The position numbers and the translations under genes are program-made. Below, piece by piece: positions 30,399 to 40,130 of a stretch of DNA of 64,000 nt. Each line of letters starts with the position of its first letter. The stretch's first letter is position 1. The DNA lies in contig NZ_JAAWWD010000003.1 in NCBI RefSeq assembly GCF_021404545.1, forward strand, positions 124,001-188,000, written 5' to 3'. Source of the DNA: Aestuariivita sp. GTDB lineage: Bacteria; Pseudomonadota; Alphaproteobacteria; Rhodobacterales; Rhodobacteraceae. A model generated the notes under the pieces. That model ran no database searches. It was not told the DNA's origin and worked only from the letters and a program-made list of their open reading frames with translations.

Positions 30399-31586
30399 TC
30401 AGGCTGGCTGAAGGATGTCTTGTAGTAGGCTGATCCGTGCTCTTACCGTCTCCGCAGTATTTCCACGACCAACCAAAATTTCATATTTGTCGTAATCATC
30501 GTTAGCTTCACGCATGCGACGGTTTACGTTCGCTTTGTCCTCAATAATCGCTTCCCTGCTTTCCCATAGAGTGTTCATTGCGACCATTGCTGCATCGTAG
30601 ACCGCTGCAGATACACGCTGCTTCTGGTCGGTTTCAGAAACAAGCAAGAACGGCTTTCCGTCAAAAACCTCGTACAACGTAGAGAACCGTAGTCTGTATT
30701 CTTCTATAGCCTCTGCCGCTTCGGCTTCGGTTAGCTTTACATCCATCGCCCTGTCTAACATTGACCTCATGGAACCACGGATATTTTCCGGTTCTTTCAG
30801 TGCAAAGTACCTCAGCACTAGCTCACAATCCCTCATGTTGCGGTACAGTGAATTTTTCTGTCGCTCAGGATTGGTGTAATAATCCTCCGGGTCTGTTTCA
30901 GTGTAGGCAGGTATACCAAAAACCTCAGTAAAAAGGTCAAACCGACTGAGAGAAACAATGGCTTCGTTCAATGGACCGGGGTTTTGTGCATTGCGGAGTT
31001 CTTGCGCATTAAGGCGCATGCCTCCCGTGTTCAAACGATCAAAAACAAGCCGCCGAATGTCAGGAAGGGACAGAGAACCTTGAGTAGGACGCTCAGACTC
31101 GCTTTCCATTAGAAGAACAATCGCGGACAAGCTGGCTCGGTCAAGGGTTCTCTTCACTCGTGGTGGTGCTACCGGATAGCGCAGTCCGTTGAGAGGGGTC
31201 AGAACCTTCAAACCGCTAAGCGCAAAAGCACCCGCAAAAAAGTCCCGAATTGTGTTTAGCCGTTGTTGTCCATCCATCACCTCATATCGCGCGGCAGCGC
31301 TTTCGTAAAAAAACACAGGAGGTACTGGAATATTGAGCAGTAACGACTCAATCAACTTTGATTTCTGAGAGGCCGACCAACGCAATCGGCGCTGATATTC
31401 GGGATGAAGGTTTATAGCCTCTCTTTTCTCGATCATGTCTCGAATCTGAGGCAACAGAAAGTTGTTTGTCTGATAAACGATACGAAAAGCATTTTGGGCC
31501 AGAAATTCATCTGGATCGCGGCTGTCTGCGGGAACAGCCGTGTCATCGTTCTCATCTATGTCGCCAAGATCAATCTCTACGTTCAT
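30399..31586 (-). CDS. DUF262 (GmrSD/ParB-like) protein
   Basis: LHPEYQRRLRWSASQKSKLIESLLLNIPVPPVFFYE...YEVMDGQQRLNTIRDFFAG. Confidence 0.92.
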   Translation of the reverse strand: MNVEIDLGDIDENDDTAVPADSRDPDEFLAQNAFRIVYQTNNFLLPQIRDMIEKREAINLHPEYQRRLRWSASQKSKLIESLLLNIPVPPVFFYESAAARYEVMDGQQRLNTIRDFFAGAFALSGLKVLTPLNGLRYPVAPPRVKRTLDRASLSAIVLLMESESERPTQGSLSLPDIRRLVFDRLNTGGMRLNAQELRNAQNPGPLNEAIVSLSRFDLFTEVFGIPAYTETDPEDYYTNPERQKNSLYRNMRDCELVLRYFALKEPENIRGSMRSMLDRAMDVKLTEAEAAEAIEEYRLRFSTLYEVFDGKPFLLVSETDQKQRVSAAVYDAAMVAMNTLWESREAIIEDKANVNRRMREANDDYDKYEILVGRGNTAETVRARISLLQDILQPA

Positions 31587-31695
31587 ATCTTATGCCCGTC
31601 CCTAAGCCGCTTCTAATGTTTGTTTAGACACAAAGCGTGAGTTTTGCCACCCGCGGCTACGAACGCGCATAGGCCCTTGTACGTTATCTATCCAG

Positions 31696-32366
31696 TTAGG
31701 CTTGAGCCTGCTGACCTCCCCTACGGCCAATACTCGCACACCAGCCTGCCTGCACTGCTTCAAGCTCGTCGCAGAACCAACGTTCACCCTTGCTCTCTGA
31801 TATGATTGTTCGGTTGTACCAAGGCGACCAAGGCGTGTGATATATTCTCCCGTTTTGGCTGATGTTGCCTTTAATCGGGCAGCCTTCGCGCGGTGTTGCG
31901 TTTATGGCTGCTTGCCAACGCTCTGATCTAAATTCCCATGCTGGTTGATTGGTTGCCGCCCAAATGCCCAACGCTTGTTTTCGAGCCGTATCCTCAGTGG
32001 TCACATATATGGTGGAGAAACGACGAAACGCCCAAGCCAACCCTTGAGCCACCAGCGCTACTCCAAGATCGATCTCCCCTACCCTGCAAGTTGCAATGAC
32101 CCGACCGTACTGGTCTTTCTCACGCTCCTCGCAAACCACCTCTCGGTTGGTGACCAAAGCGAGCATCGCGTCGGCCGCTTCTTTTCCACATTGCCAACGT
32201 CCAGTATTGCTCTCGCATCGTTGCCCAATCTCTGGGGCGTCAATCCCTTGGATACGATAGCCCTGACCACGATCTCAAGTGTGTCGCCATCAATGACCCG
32301 TACCTGAGCGATAAGAGCAACGGGAACCAAGAGAGCTAGAGTGAGAAGAACAAAGAAGAAGTGCAT
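31696..32366 (-). pseudogene. Frameshifted SNase/thermonuclease-like gene
   Basis: Frame 1 QVRVIDGDTLEIV joins by one-base shift to frame 2 GYRIQGIDAPEIGQRCESNTGRWQCGKEAADAMLALVTNREVVCEERE. Confidence 0.75.
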
Positions 32367-32554
32367 ATCTCACGATACAACAATGCTCATGCACGACAAC
32401 GGTCAGCTTAAAGTCGAAGAGGCGTTCGAAGTACTGCGAGCACAACTCAAAAAAGCGAACTCTCCAATTGGTTGATTTTTTTGCACCACAAATCAATTGA
32501 CACAAAACCGGTCAAACGGGCAGCCTTCTTCCAATAACAGAAGGGGGAAAGAAA

Positions 32555-33232
32555 ATGCGTTCATATGAAGCCGCGCGCGGCATGTTTAGCTTCCTGGGAT
32601 TCTGCAGTTGGATTGTGATTCTTCTTGGAGGATTTGTGGCGCTTGGCGGGATGTCGGCCGGATCAAGCTTGGGGCGTAATGCCGGAGCGATGCAGGCGAT
32701 GCTTGCGGCCGCGCCCGGCCTCATTCTGGCCATGGTCGGCTTTTACGGCCTCGCCCTCGTCCAGATGGGCCGCGCCAGCGTTGATAGCGCCGAATATGGG
32801 CAGCAAGCCCTCCAGGTCGCGCGTGATCAGCTTGAAGTGTCGCGTCAAGCCCTACAGCAAGGGAGACAGATGGCGGCGTCATACGCGGTCGCTGCGAATA
32901 AGCCTTCGATGGCGACTGCGAAAACTGACCCGCAATTAGAGGGGGCTGGGCCCTCATACGGGAATAGAACTGAACCAGCACCACCCACAAGCGGTTCGGA
33001 TGAGACTGCAAAAATCGAGCCCAAGGCTGAAACCGCCTCCTTGCCCAGCCCCGGCGGCGAAACCACCGTGGACGAGCTGCTCGGTGAAAAAATCACCGTC
33101 GCGGGTCGCGAGCTGGTGCTGGTGGAAGGCACCTATCGGTATCGCTCCATACGCTTCAGTTCGCTTGAAAAAGCGGAAGCCTATTTCGCACCGATGGGCG
33201 TTAATCCAGCCGCCAAATCGCGGTCAACATGA
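32555..33232 (+). CDS. Membrane hypothetical protein
   Basis: Two N-terminal TM segments, low-complexity linker, C-term YRYRSIRFSSLEKAEAYF. Confidence 0.6.
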   Translation: MRSYEAARGMFSFLGFCSWIVILLGGFVALGGMSAGSSLGRNAGAMQAMLAAAPGLILAMVGFYGLALVQMGRASVDSAEYGQQALQVARDQLEVSRQALQQGRQMAASYAVAANKPSMATAKTDPQLEGAGPSYGNRTEPAPPTSGSDETAKIEPKAETASLPSPGGETTVDELLGEKITVAGRELVLVEGTYRYRSIRFSSLEKAEAYFAPMGVNPAAKSRST

Positions 33233-33280
33233 CCCCCATACACACCCCCAACCCCCGTGGGGGTCCTGTGTGGGGGTCAG
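33231..33280 (+). repeat. Nested C-rich/G-rich hairpin overlapping the stop of 32555-33232
   Basis: gacccccatacacacccccaacccccgtgggggtcctgtgtgggggtc. Confidence 0.7.
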
Positions 33281-33452
33281 GGGTGCACATTGCTGATCAG
33301 CGCAGAATGTTTAACGGGAATTGCCTACCTGACTTCAGTCGCTTTTGGCGACTAAAGTTCGCTTGCGCGAACAAGGCTCCCTCTAGCGCCCTGATACCGC
33401 CCACCCGTTCCTGTCCTGATCTTGTCAATTCAACCCAAACTGAGAATGCCGC

Positions 33453-33812
33453 ATGCGTGTCAGTCTAAAACACAACACCGTCAAACGAGGTCTGCTCTTC
33501 AGAAAAACCTTCTACGAGGTCGCTTGCACTGTTCTCTTCACTCACGAAGAGATTCAGATCCTCAGACAGCGAAACCTGCTCAAGACCAAATTGGTAGATC
33601 GAAGACCAGCCACGGCCAAGGTTGATGATCGCGATGACAAGTTCGAGTTGCTGATCAATGATCTCATCAACGGCAAGACTGACCGGTTTCTTTTGGCCAA
33701 TCCTTCCTCGGCGAAGCTCTATGAGGAAACCTTGCTTGATGCCCTCCAGCAGCTGAAACTGTGGATCAGTGACAACGCTGAGCTGGCCGAGGACTTTGTG
33801 GTTGAGTTCTGA
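33453..33812 (+). CDS. Hypothetical protein, operon with VirD4-like ATPase
   Basis: End overlaps start of the 33812 gene. Confidence 0.55.
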   Translation: MRVSLKHNTVKRGLLFRKTFYEVACTVLFTHEEIQILRQRNLLKTKLVDRRPATAKVDDRDDKFELLINDLINGKTDRFLLANPSSAKLYEETLLDALQQLKLWISDNAELAEDFVVEF

Positions 33813-35887
33813 TGGGTCGTGAATTCGGCGATCTGTTTGGCAGTTTGGTCGGCGCGGCGATCATCGTCATCGGTTTGCTGATCCTGGCCGCGATTGTGAC
33901 GCCGCTCTTTCTGCTTGGCATCGCTGTCTATGTTGGCGTGCGCTTGTGGCTTGAAAGCCCGGCCCGGCTCGAACGCCTGGCCAAAACCGAAACGATGCAG
34001 CTCTATAACCACGCGATGTCCGGGCGGGTGCAGTTGAGCGAACCAGAGGTTGAGGCAGCGCTGTCCCGCCACTGGTCAACCGGTACACCAGACGCGCTGC
34101 GCGTACAGCTCTTCGACCTTGGCCGCGCTCTGTTTGAAGCCGAAGGTTTGTCCTCCGACATCCCGCCGCCACCCGAACTTTGCAACACGGTGGAAGGTGG
34201 CCGATATCGCGACCTGCTGGCGCGACAGGGGCGGGCCCGCAATGACCGCCAGATGCTCCTCTCCGCACTGGATGTCATCGGCCAGGCTCTCGCACCCGTG
34301 GCACGGGCTGCGCCGTCGATGGGAGGCGATGTGTTGGTGTCCATCGAACAGTTTTTGACCCCACTCGGGCCGACCATTGACCAGATCGTCAGCCCCTTCT
34401 TTGCCGACACCGGATACAATCATTTCAAAGCGCTGCGCGATCAGCTGGATCGCAACCTGCGCCAGACCCATCGCACCAACCCGATCTACCCCGCCGACTA
34501 CAAAGGCGACGAGGCGGTTGAGACCTACCTCAAGGGGACGCTGCTCACCGAGCTCTTCGCACTGAAGACCCCGTTCGCCATTCCGGACGAGCTGCGCTTT
34601 GAACACATGCACATCGTCGCCGGGAGTGGCCACGGCAAGACCCAGACCTTGCAGCACCTGATTGCCGAAGACCTGCCGGACGTGGCCGAGGGCCGAAAGT
34701 CCGTCGTAGTGATCGACAGCCAGGGTGACCTAATCCGGACCCTCCTTTCGGCCAAGCATCTGCCGCCGGAACAAATTGTCTTGATCGACCCCGAAGACAT
34801 TGCATTCCCGGTCTGTCTCAACCTGTTTTCGGTGGGGATGGAGCGGCTCGATGGCTATTCAGCCCTCGAACGCGAGCGCCTAACCAATTCCATCATTGAG
34901 CTATACGACTTTGTGCTGGGTACACTCCTATCCGCCGGGATGACGGCCAAACAAAGCGTTGTGTTTCGGTACGTCACCCGGCTCATGTTCCACATCCCCG
35001 ACGCCACCATACACACGCTGCAAGACCTGCTGGAGCCAGGCGGTACTGAGAAATACGCTGACTACATTGCCAGGCTTGAAGGCACACCGCGTCGCTTCTT
35101 TGAGACCGAGTTTGATAGCAAAGAGTTCAATGCCACCAAGACACAAGTGCTGCGCCGCCTCTATGGTGTGCTCGAAAACCAGACCTTCGAACGGATGTTC
35201 TCCAACCCGCAATCGAAGTTCGACATGTTCGCCGAGCTCAATGCGGGCAAGTTGATCTTTATCAACACCAGCAAGTCGCTCCTGAAGGAACAAGGCACAG
35301 AGATTTTCGGGCGCTTCTTCATCGCACTTATTGCCCAGGCCGCCCAGGAGCGCGCCACCATCCCGGATTGGAAGCGCTTGCCCGCGCATGTCTATATAGA
35401 CGAGGCGCAGGACTACTTTGACGCCAATATCGGCATCATCCTGAGCCAGGCGCGCAAGTACCGGGTCGGCCTCACCATGGCCCACCAGTTCCTCGGCCAG
35501 CTATCGTCCGGTCTGCCAGACGCCATGGAAGCCAATACCTCCATCAAGCTGGCAGGCGGCGTCTCAGCCAAAGACGCTCGCGCATTGGCTAGCCAAATGA
35601 GCGCCGACGCCGACATGATCCAGCGTCAGCCCAAGGGCACCTTCGCCACTTTCCTGCGCGGGTTGACCAACAAAGCGGTGCCAATTGCCTTCCCATTCTT
35701 CGTTTTGGAAAAGTTCCCGAAGACCACAAAAGAAGACGGTGAAGCTATCGTGCAACACAGCCGAAACGCCTATGCCGAACCATGGCGACCCAAGGCTGAT
35801 CATAGCGAACCAGAGCCAGAAGAGCCGGATATCATCCCGCCAAAAAATGATGGTGATGACCCGGATGGGCTTTCTCCGGAGCTCTGA
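33812..35887 (+). CDS. VirD4/TraG-like coupling ATPase with N-terminal TM segments
   Basis: FEHMHIVAGSGHGKTQTLQHLI; VVIDSQGDLIRTLLS; VYIDEAQDYFDANI; GLTMAHQFLGQL. Confidence 0.85.
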   Translation: MGREFGDLFGSLVGAAIIVIGLLILAAIVTPLFLLGIAVYVGVRLWLESPARLERLAKTETMQLYNHAMSGRVQLSEPEVEAALSRHWSTGTPDALRVQLFDLGRALFEAEGLSSDIPPPPELCNTVEGGRYRDLLARQGRARNDRQMLLSALDVIGQALAPVARAAPSMGGDVLVSIEQFLTPLGPTIDQIVSPFFADTGYNHFKALRDQLDRNLRQTHRTNPIYPADYKGDEAVETYLKGTLLTELFALKTPFAIPDELRFEHMHIVAGSGHGKTQTLQHLIAEDLPDVAEGRKSVVVIDSQGDLIRTLLSAKHLPPEQIVLIDPEDIAFPVCLNLFSVGMERLDGYSALERERLTNSIIELYDFVLGTLLSAGMTAKQSVVFRYVTRLMFHIPDATIHTLQDLLEPGGTEKYADYIARLEGTPRRFFETEFDSKEFNATKTQVLRRLYGVLENQTFERMFSNPQSKFDMFAELNAGKLIFINTSKSLLKEQGTEIFGRFFIALIAQAAQERATIPDWKRLPAHVYIDEAQDYFDANIGIILSQARKYRVGLTMAHQFLGQLSSGLPDAMEANTSIKLAGGVSAKDARALASQMSADADMIQRQPKGTFATFLRGLTNKAVPIAFPFFVLEKFPKTTKEDGEAIVQHSRNAYAEPWRPKADHSEPEPEEPDIIPPKNDGDDPDGLSPEL

Positions 35888-35907
35888 TTTCCGCGACACT
35901 GCGGGCC

Positions 35908-36717
35908 ATGACCCGTTCCAAAGCCAAAGTCTCTGCCGACCTGCGTCCGACACCGCGAGAACTGCGTTGGATGGCTCATATTGACCGTCACGGGCCCCAG
36001 AGCAGCGAATTTCTGTATGAGTTGACCCGCGTCACGCATCGGTGCAAAGACACATCGCTACGACGCCTGCAGACCTTGCGTGAGGCTGGATACCTCTGTT
36101 TGCCCAAGCAGCAAGATCAGATAGCCAAAGCGGACTTCAATCCCTACGTATACGACCTGACCGCCAAGGGCTTTGAGTACCTGTCATATCACCAAATCCT
36201 TGAACGCCACACCCGCCCCACCGGGCATTGGTGGCACGCGTTTTGGGTATCGAGTGTCTCCAGCGCGATTGAGATCAACGCTAGACGCGCAGGCTTGCAG
36301 TACATTCCTGCCGCCCGCATTCTGGCGATCAAAGATGTACTCATGCCCATTCCACTGAAGAAAGGCACACTTATCCCCGACCAGCTCTTTGCTATCAAAT
36401 ACCCAGGTGGGTATCTCGCCTTTGCGCTTGAAGTGGATCGAGGCACTGAGCCAGTTCGATCAACTTCGGCCAGGAAGTCCTTGGCCCGGTCTGCTCAGCT
36501 ATACCGCGAGGTCTTGAACGAGAAGCTGCATCAGCGGCACTATGGGCTGAAGAGCAATCTGAAGGTGGTGTGGGTGTTTATGAGTGAGGCTCGAGAAAGG
36601 CAATTTCAGGAACTCTCCACAACTAGCACTAAACTCGCGACGACTTCTGTGGCTGGTCTGGCGTTCCCAACACTAGCCACTGTGCAAGCTGCTTCAAAAG
36701 ACCTACTTCAATTCTAG
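35908..36717 (+). CDS. Replication-relaxation family-like protein
   Basis: TPRELRWMAHIDRHGPQSSEFLYELT winged-helix start; LIPDQLFAIKYPGGYLAFALEVDRGTEPV. Confidence 0.75.
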   Translation: MTRSKAKVSADLRPTPRELRWMAHIDRHGPQSSEFLYELTRVTHRCKDTSLRRLQTLREAGYLCLPKQQDQIAKADFNPYVYDLTAKGFEYLSYHQILERHTRPTGHWWHAFWVSSVSSAIEINARRAGLQYIPAARILAIKDVLMPIPLKKGTLIPDQLFAIKYPGGYLAFALEVDRGTEPVRSTSARKSLARSAQLYREVLNEKLHQRHYGLKSNLKVVWVFMSEARERQFQELSTTSTKLATTSVAGLAFPTLATVQAASKDLLQF

Positions 36718-38024
36718 CTCCTATTGCTTTCCGGCCAATACTTATTGGACTGCAGGTATTCCAATGACTCGGCTTTTTCAGAAAATTCAAGCAAGCTGCC
36801 CACTTTTTCAATAAGGACTTCCCGAACTTCGCTGGGTTTCGCAAAGAAGAACTCTTTTCTGCTGTTCACCATGTTCACCGCCCGGTCGCGAAAATGGGTG
36901 TGCAGCTCATTCTCAAGGGTCACCGCGTCTTCTGAGAAAAACAGTGCATGTACGTCGAATCTGAAGGGTACAGATGCACCTCCGAGTTCGGTTATTCGAT
37001 CGTTCGGTTCGAGCCTTCTGGTGAGCCCAATCTTCACAACATTCTCACCAAAGGCACCACGGTTTGATATCACATAGACGTACCCGGATCTGATATTGGC
37101 AAGCCGGTAGTCATTCTGCAGAATCGCCTCATTCAGCTCATCCAAGTTTGCTTCCAAATCAGGGTTCCGCTCACCTTTTTGAGAAAGCGCCGCAATCGCG
37201 TTCTCCAAGTGCAGCTTCTCCTTGAGCAAACGGTCCCTTTCCGCAGCAAACTCTTTCTCAATCCGCTTCTCTTCGCGAATACGCGCGCGATTTTCCCTCT
37301 CACGTTCTCTTTCTTCGCGTTTCTTCATCAACCAATCAGCAGTGAGTTCAAGCTCTTGCAGCCGCAGATCATGGTACTGTTCGCTGATCTGCATCTCCAT
37401 GATCGCACCCAGTTTTGCTATTGCTTTACGAGAGGCTTCCAGTCGTTTTTTTGCGGTCTGAATGTTGCCTGCGCGTAACGTACGAACACAATTGTCGCAC
37501 TCTGCGTTGTATGCGCGAAGCATCAACTTTCCCAGGTCTCGTGACAGTTTCCGTCCTCTAGCTAGGGAATTTTCAAAAGTGAATGAGCTGGAGGCCCGAA
37601 TTGCGCGAGAATTCTTAACCAATGAAGCAACTTCCGTTTCGATCTCACTAAGCTTGTGTTTGTACGCAGCCGCGTTCTCCAGCGGATGATGGTAACGGTA
37701 TATTCCAATGCTCTGCAGAATTTGATCGTCGTCAAGAGGAACCACTTCTTCAGACGTTGGGCTTTGGGCGAGTTGCTCTTTGAGGGCCGCAATCTCCGCT
37801 TTGAGCGCGTCTGGATCATCCGAAAGTGAGTCCGGTGTCTCGTGCTCTTCCTCAAGGAGCTCTGCTGTATCGGCTGCGTCAGTCGTATCCGATACCCAGA
37901 GATCCCATCCTTCAGGCATGGGTGGCCAATTTGGATCAGGTGACCAACCAGCAGGAGGTCTCCAGCGCGGTGGCGGTTTCGGCCATCCTGGAGGCGGGTT
38001 GAACTTCTTGCCAGTAGTGCTCAT
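36714..38024 (-). CDS. DUF4041-like / GIY-YIG (T5orf172, Mug113-type) nuclease
   Basis: Helical DUF4041-like middle; GYVYVISNRGAFGENVVKIGLTRRLEPNDRITELGGASVPF; Pro/Trp-rich N-term. Confidence 0.8.
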   Translation of the reverse strand: MSTTGKKFNPPPGWPKPPPRWRPPAGWSPDPNWPPMPEGWDLWVSDTTDAADTAELLEEEHETPDSLSDDPDALKAEIAALKEQLAQSPTSEEVVPLDDDQILQSIGIYRYHHPLENAAAYKHKLSEIETEVASLVKNSRAIRASSSFTFENSLARGRKLSRDLGKLMLRAYNAECDNCVRTLRAGNIQTAKKRLEASRKAIAKLGAIMEMQISEQYHDLRLQELELTADWLMKKREERERERENRARIREEKRIEKEFAAERDRLLKEKLHLENAIAALSQKGERNPDLEANLDELNEAILQNDYRLANIRSGYVYVISNRGAFGENVVKIGLTRRLEPNDRITELGGASVPFRFDVHALFFSEDAVTLENELHTHFRDRAVNMVNSRKEFFFAKPSEVREVLIEKVGSLLEFSEKAESLEYLQSNKYWPESNRS

Positions 38025-39253
38025 GATTTTCGAACACCAAGCACATCAACTGCTACCAAGTTTACTGGGTCTTTAGATATCGCAGCGCCCAAGTGCTTCA
38101 AAGTCGCCAGTGGGACCACTCCGGCCAAGTCAAACTCCATGAACGACTTTCTTTCCGCACTGACGCCTACGAACGGTAGGAAGCCACTCTTGCCAGTGGC
38201 GGGGTCATTTTCATCTGACCCGACTTCAAGGGCGATTGTTCTGATCAACCCCCGCCGGTCTGCTTCAAACACCTCGTGCAGGGACCGGATCGCAACCTGG
38301 TAGAGCGCACGCCCATAGCGGTCCTTAAACTCCGTTTTGGAGAGCGGTAATTCTCGAATCTCGTCTGAAGTCTTTACGTATTTGTACGCTTTGATCGCAG
38401 GAAAGTCTGCTGGTGCAGGGATTGACACTTTCATCTGCAATTCAGCAGTTTCAGCAACAAATGTGAAAATATGCGATACCGAAAAATGATCCGGATAGCT
38501 TGAGTTTTCAACCACCATGGCAATGTACTCTTGAACCGCCTCAACATCGCCGTACGCTAGGTTTGATATAAATTGGTCGATTTTTTGATTGTGCTCTTCA
38601 ATAGCTAAGCGGAACCGCTCTTTCTCTTTCTTTAGCTGTTCCAGACGGTTGGCCTCTGCCACCTCGAATGCAGCGAACTGGGTCTCGTATTTGGATTGAT
38701 TGGCAGCGATCATGTGTTCCCACTCCTTGATCGCGAGCTCATGTTCTTTTTTGGCTTCACCAACAGCGGCTATCAGCTTTTTCTTCTTACCGAAAAATCC
38801 TCTGGGTTTTGGAGGCTCCACGTACGCTGGTTTATCAGGGAGCCTTGGTTTTTTGGGTTCATTAGATGGAACCTCTAGTTCCGGCATGTCGAATGGCGTT
38901 GTCTTTTCAGAGAGACGCAACAGCTCCAAATCAACATAGTCATCGACTTCAAGCGTGGCCTCAAGCAGCCCATCTATTTCTTCAAAAGTGTCTTCGATCT
39001 GAGCGTTTAAGCTAGCGACTTTCGCCATTTGAGTGTCAACGTGGGCGGCCTTTAGCGCCTTCTCGTGCGCTTTCCGTTCGCGTTCGTCGGCAATCGCCAT
39101 CCTCCTCAAGCTGGCTTCATGAGCTTTGGCGGCACGCTCACGCTCCCTTATGGCAGCTTTTTCATCGCGCAAAGCAGCCTTTGCTTGCCGAACTCTCTCT
39201 CGTTCAGCGGCCTTGATTGCTTTCATTGTGGCATTAAGGAAGCTCTTCGCCAT
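38021..39253 (-). CDS. Coiled-coil partner of the GIY-YIG protein, unknown family
   Basis: ATGA overlap with 36714-38024; Lys/Glu coiled coil; C-term globular domain. Confidence 0.6.
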   Translation of the reverse strand: MAKSFLNATMKAIKAAERERVRQAKAALRDEKAAIRERERAAKAHEASLRRMAIADERERKAHEKALKAAHVDTQMAKVASLNAQIEDTFEEIDGLLEATLEVDDYVDLELLRLSEKTTPFDMPELEVPSNEPKKPRLPDKPAYVEPPKPRGFFGKKKKLIAAVGEAKKEHELAIKEWEHMIAANQSKYETQFAAFEVAEANRLEQLKKEKERFRLAIEEHNQKIDQFISNLAYGDVEAVQEYIAMVVENSSYPDHFSVSHIFTFVAETAELQMKVSIPAPADFPAIKAYKYVKTSDEIRELPLSKTEFKDRYGRALYQVAIRSLHEVFEADRRGLIRTIALEVGSDENDPATGKSGFLPFVGVSAERKSFMEFDLAGVVPLATLKHLGAAISKDPVNLVAVDVLGVRKS

Positions 39254-39472
39254 TAAGCGTACTCCGACACGATATTCAATCAATGATAGAGACTTATCGT
39301 GCCGTCCTGTAAGCGTTTTGTCCACAGGGTGAGGAATTGAATCGCTGCGAACAAGGAAGCTGCAGTAGCGCAAGTTGCTCAGTTTTAAATTTGGCCAATG
39401 GCCTCAAATTGGGTGACCGGATAGTGCACATCCGGCCACCCAGCTCCTGAGATCAGGAGTGTCGGTTTGGTC

Positions 39473-39649
39473 CTATCGGCGCGACAGGCGCTCTTCGAGC
39501 CATTCGAGTACCTCACTCTCAACCCAGCCCACCCGGTTCGGGCCCAGCGGTACCCGCTTGGGGAATTGGCCTGCCTTCTCCAGCCGGGCTATGTGTTGGG
39601 GTGAGTACAGGACAAGCTCCTTCACCTGACGCTTTGAAAGTATCCTCAT
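39473..39649 (-). CDS. AlpA-like HTH (excisionase/regulator)
   Basis: MRILSKRQVKELVLYSPQHIARLEKAGQFPKRVPLGPNRVGWVESEVLEWLEERL. Confidence 0.85.
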   Translation of the reverse strand: MRILSKRQVKELVLYSPQHIARLEKAGQFPKRVPLGPNRVGWVESEVLEWLEERLSRR

Positions 39650-39762
39650 CACGATCTCTCCATGATTGAAGAGCATCGCGATGCTCGGGTTTCGACAAGC
39701 CTCCCGAGAGGATTGCAGGTTAGGCTGATGATGAAATCGCTGGCAAGAGTTTCTGCTGCGTT

Positions 39763-40038
39763 TTAGGATGCGAATTCCGCCGGGTTCGCAACCTGGTACT
39801 CCTGCGCGCTCTGAAGATCAGCGTCATTAGGATATGGAAACCGGCACCGGTTGTCGTCATATCGTGGATGATCCGGCTCCTGGTAGTAATAATTGTCGGC
39901 TATGTGATGCAGCCCGTCGGTGAATTGGTCTTGTGTTAAATCTTCGTCGACTAGCTCGATTAGGTCTTGCAAAGCGCGGTCCGGCAAGCAGGTCTTCCGT
40001 TGGAGGTACTCTACGTATGGTGTGATAGTCATATACAT
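39763..40038 (-). CDS. Hypothetical protein
   Basis: ORF between AlpA-like and integrase genes. Confidence 0.45.
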   Translation of the reverse strand: MYMTITPYVEYLQRKTCLPDRALQDLIELVDEDLTQDQFTDGLHHIADNYYYQEPDHPRYDDNRCRFPYPNDADLQSAQEYQVANPAEFAS

Positions 40039-40130
40039 TGAATCTATACGAAAAACGCCAAATAGTCGAATCTCATTCCGAGTCACGAAACAGAATCTGT
40101 CAAGAGTCAAACCAAGCGGCCAATGCCTGG

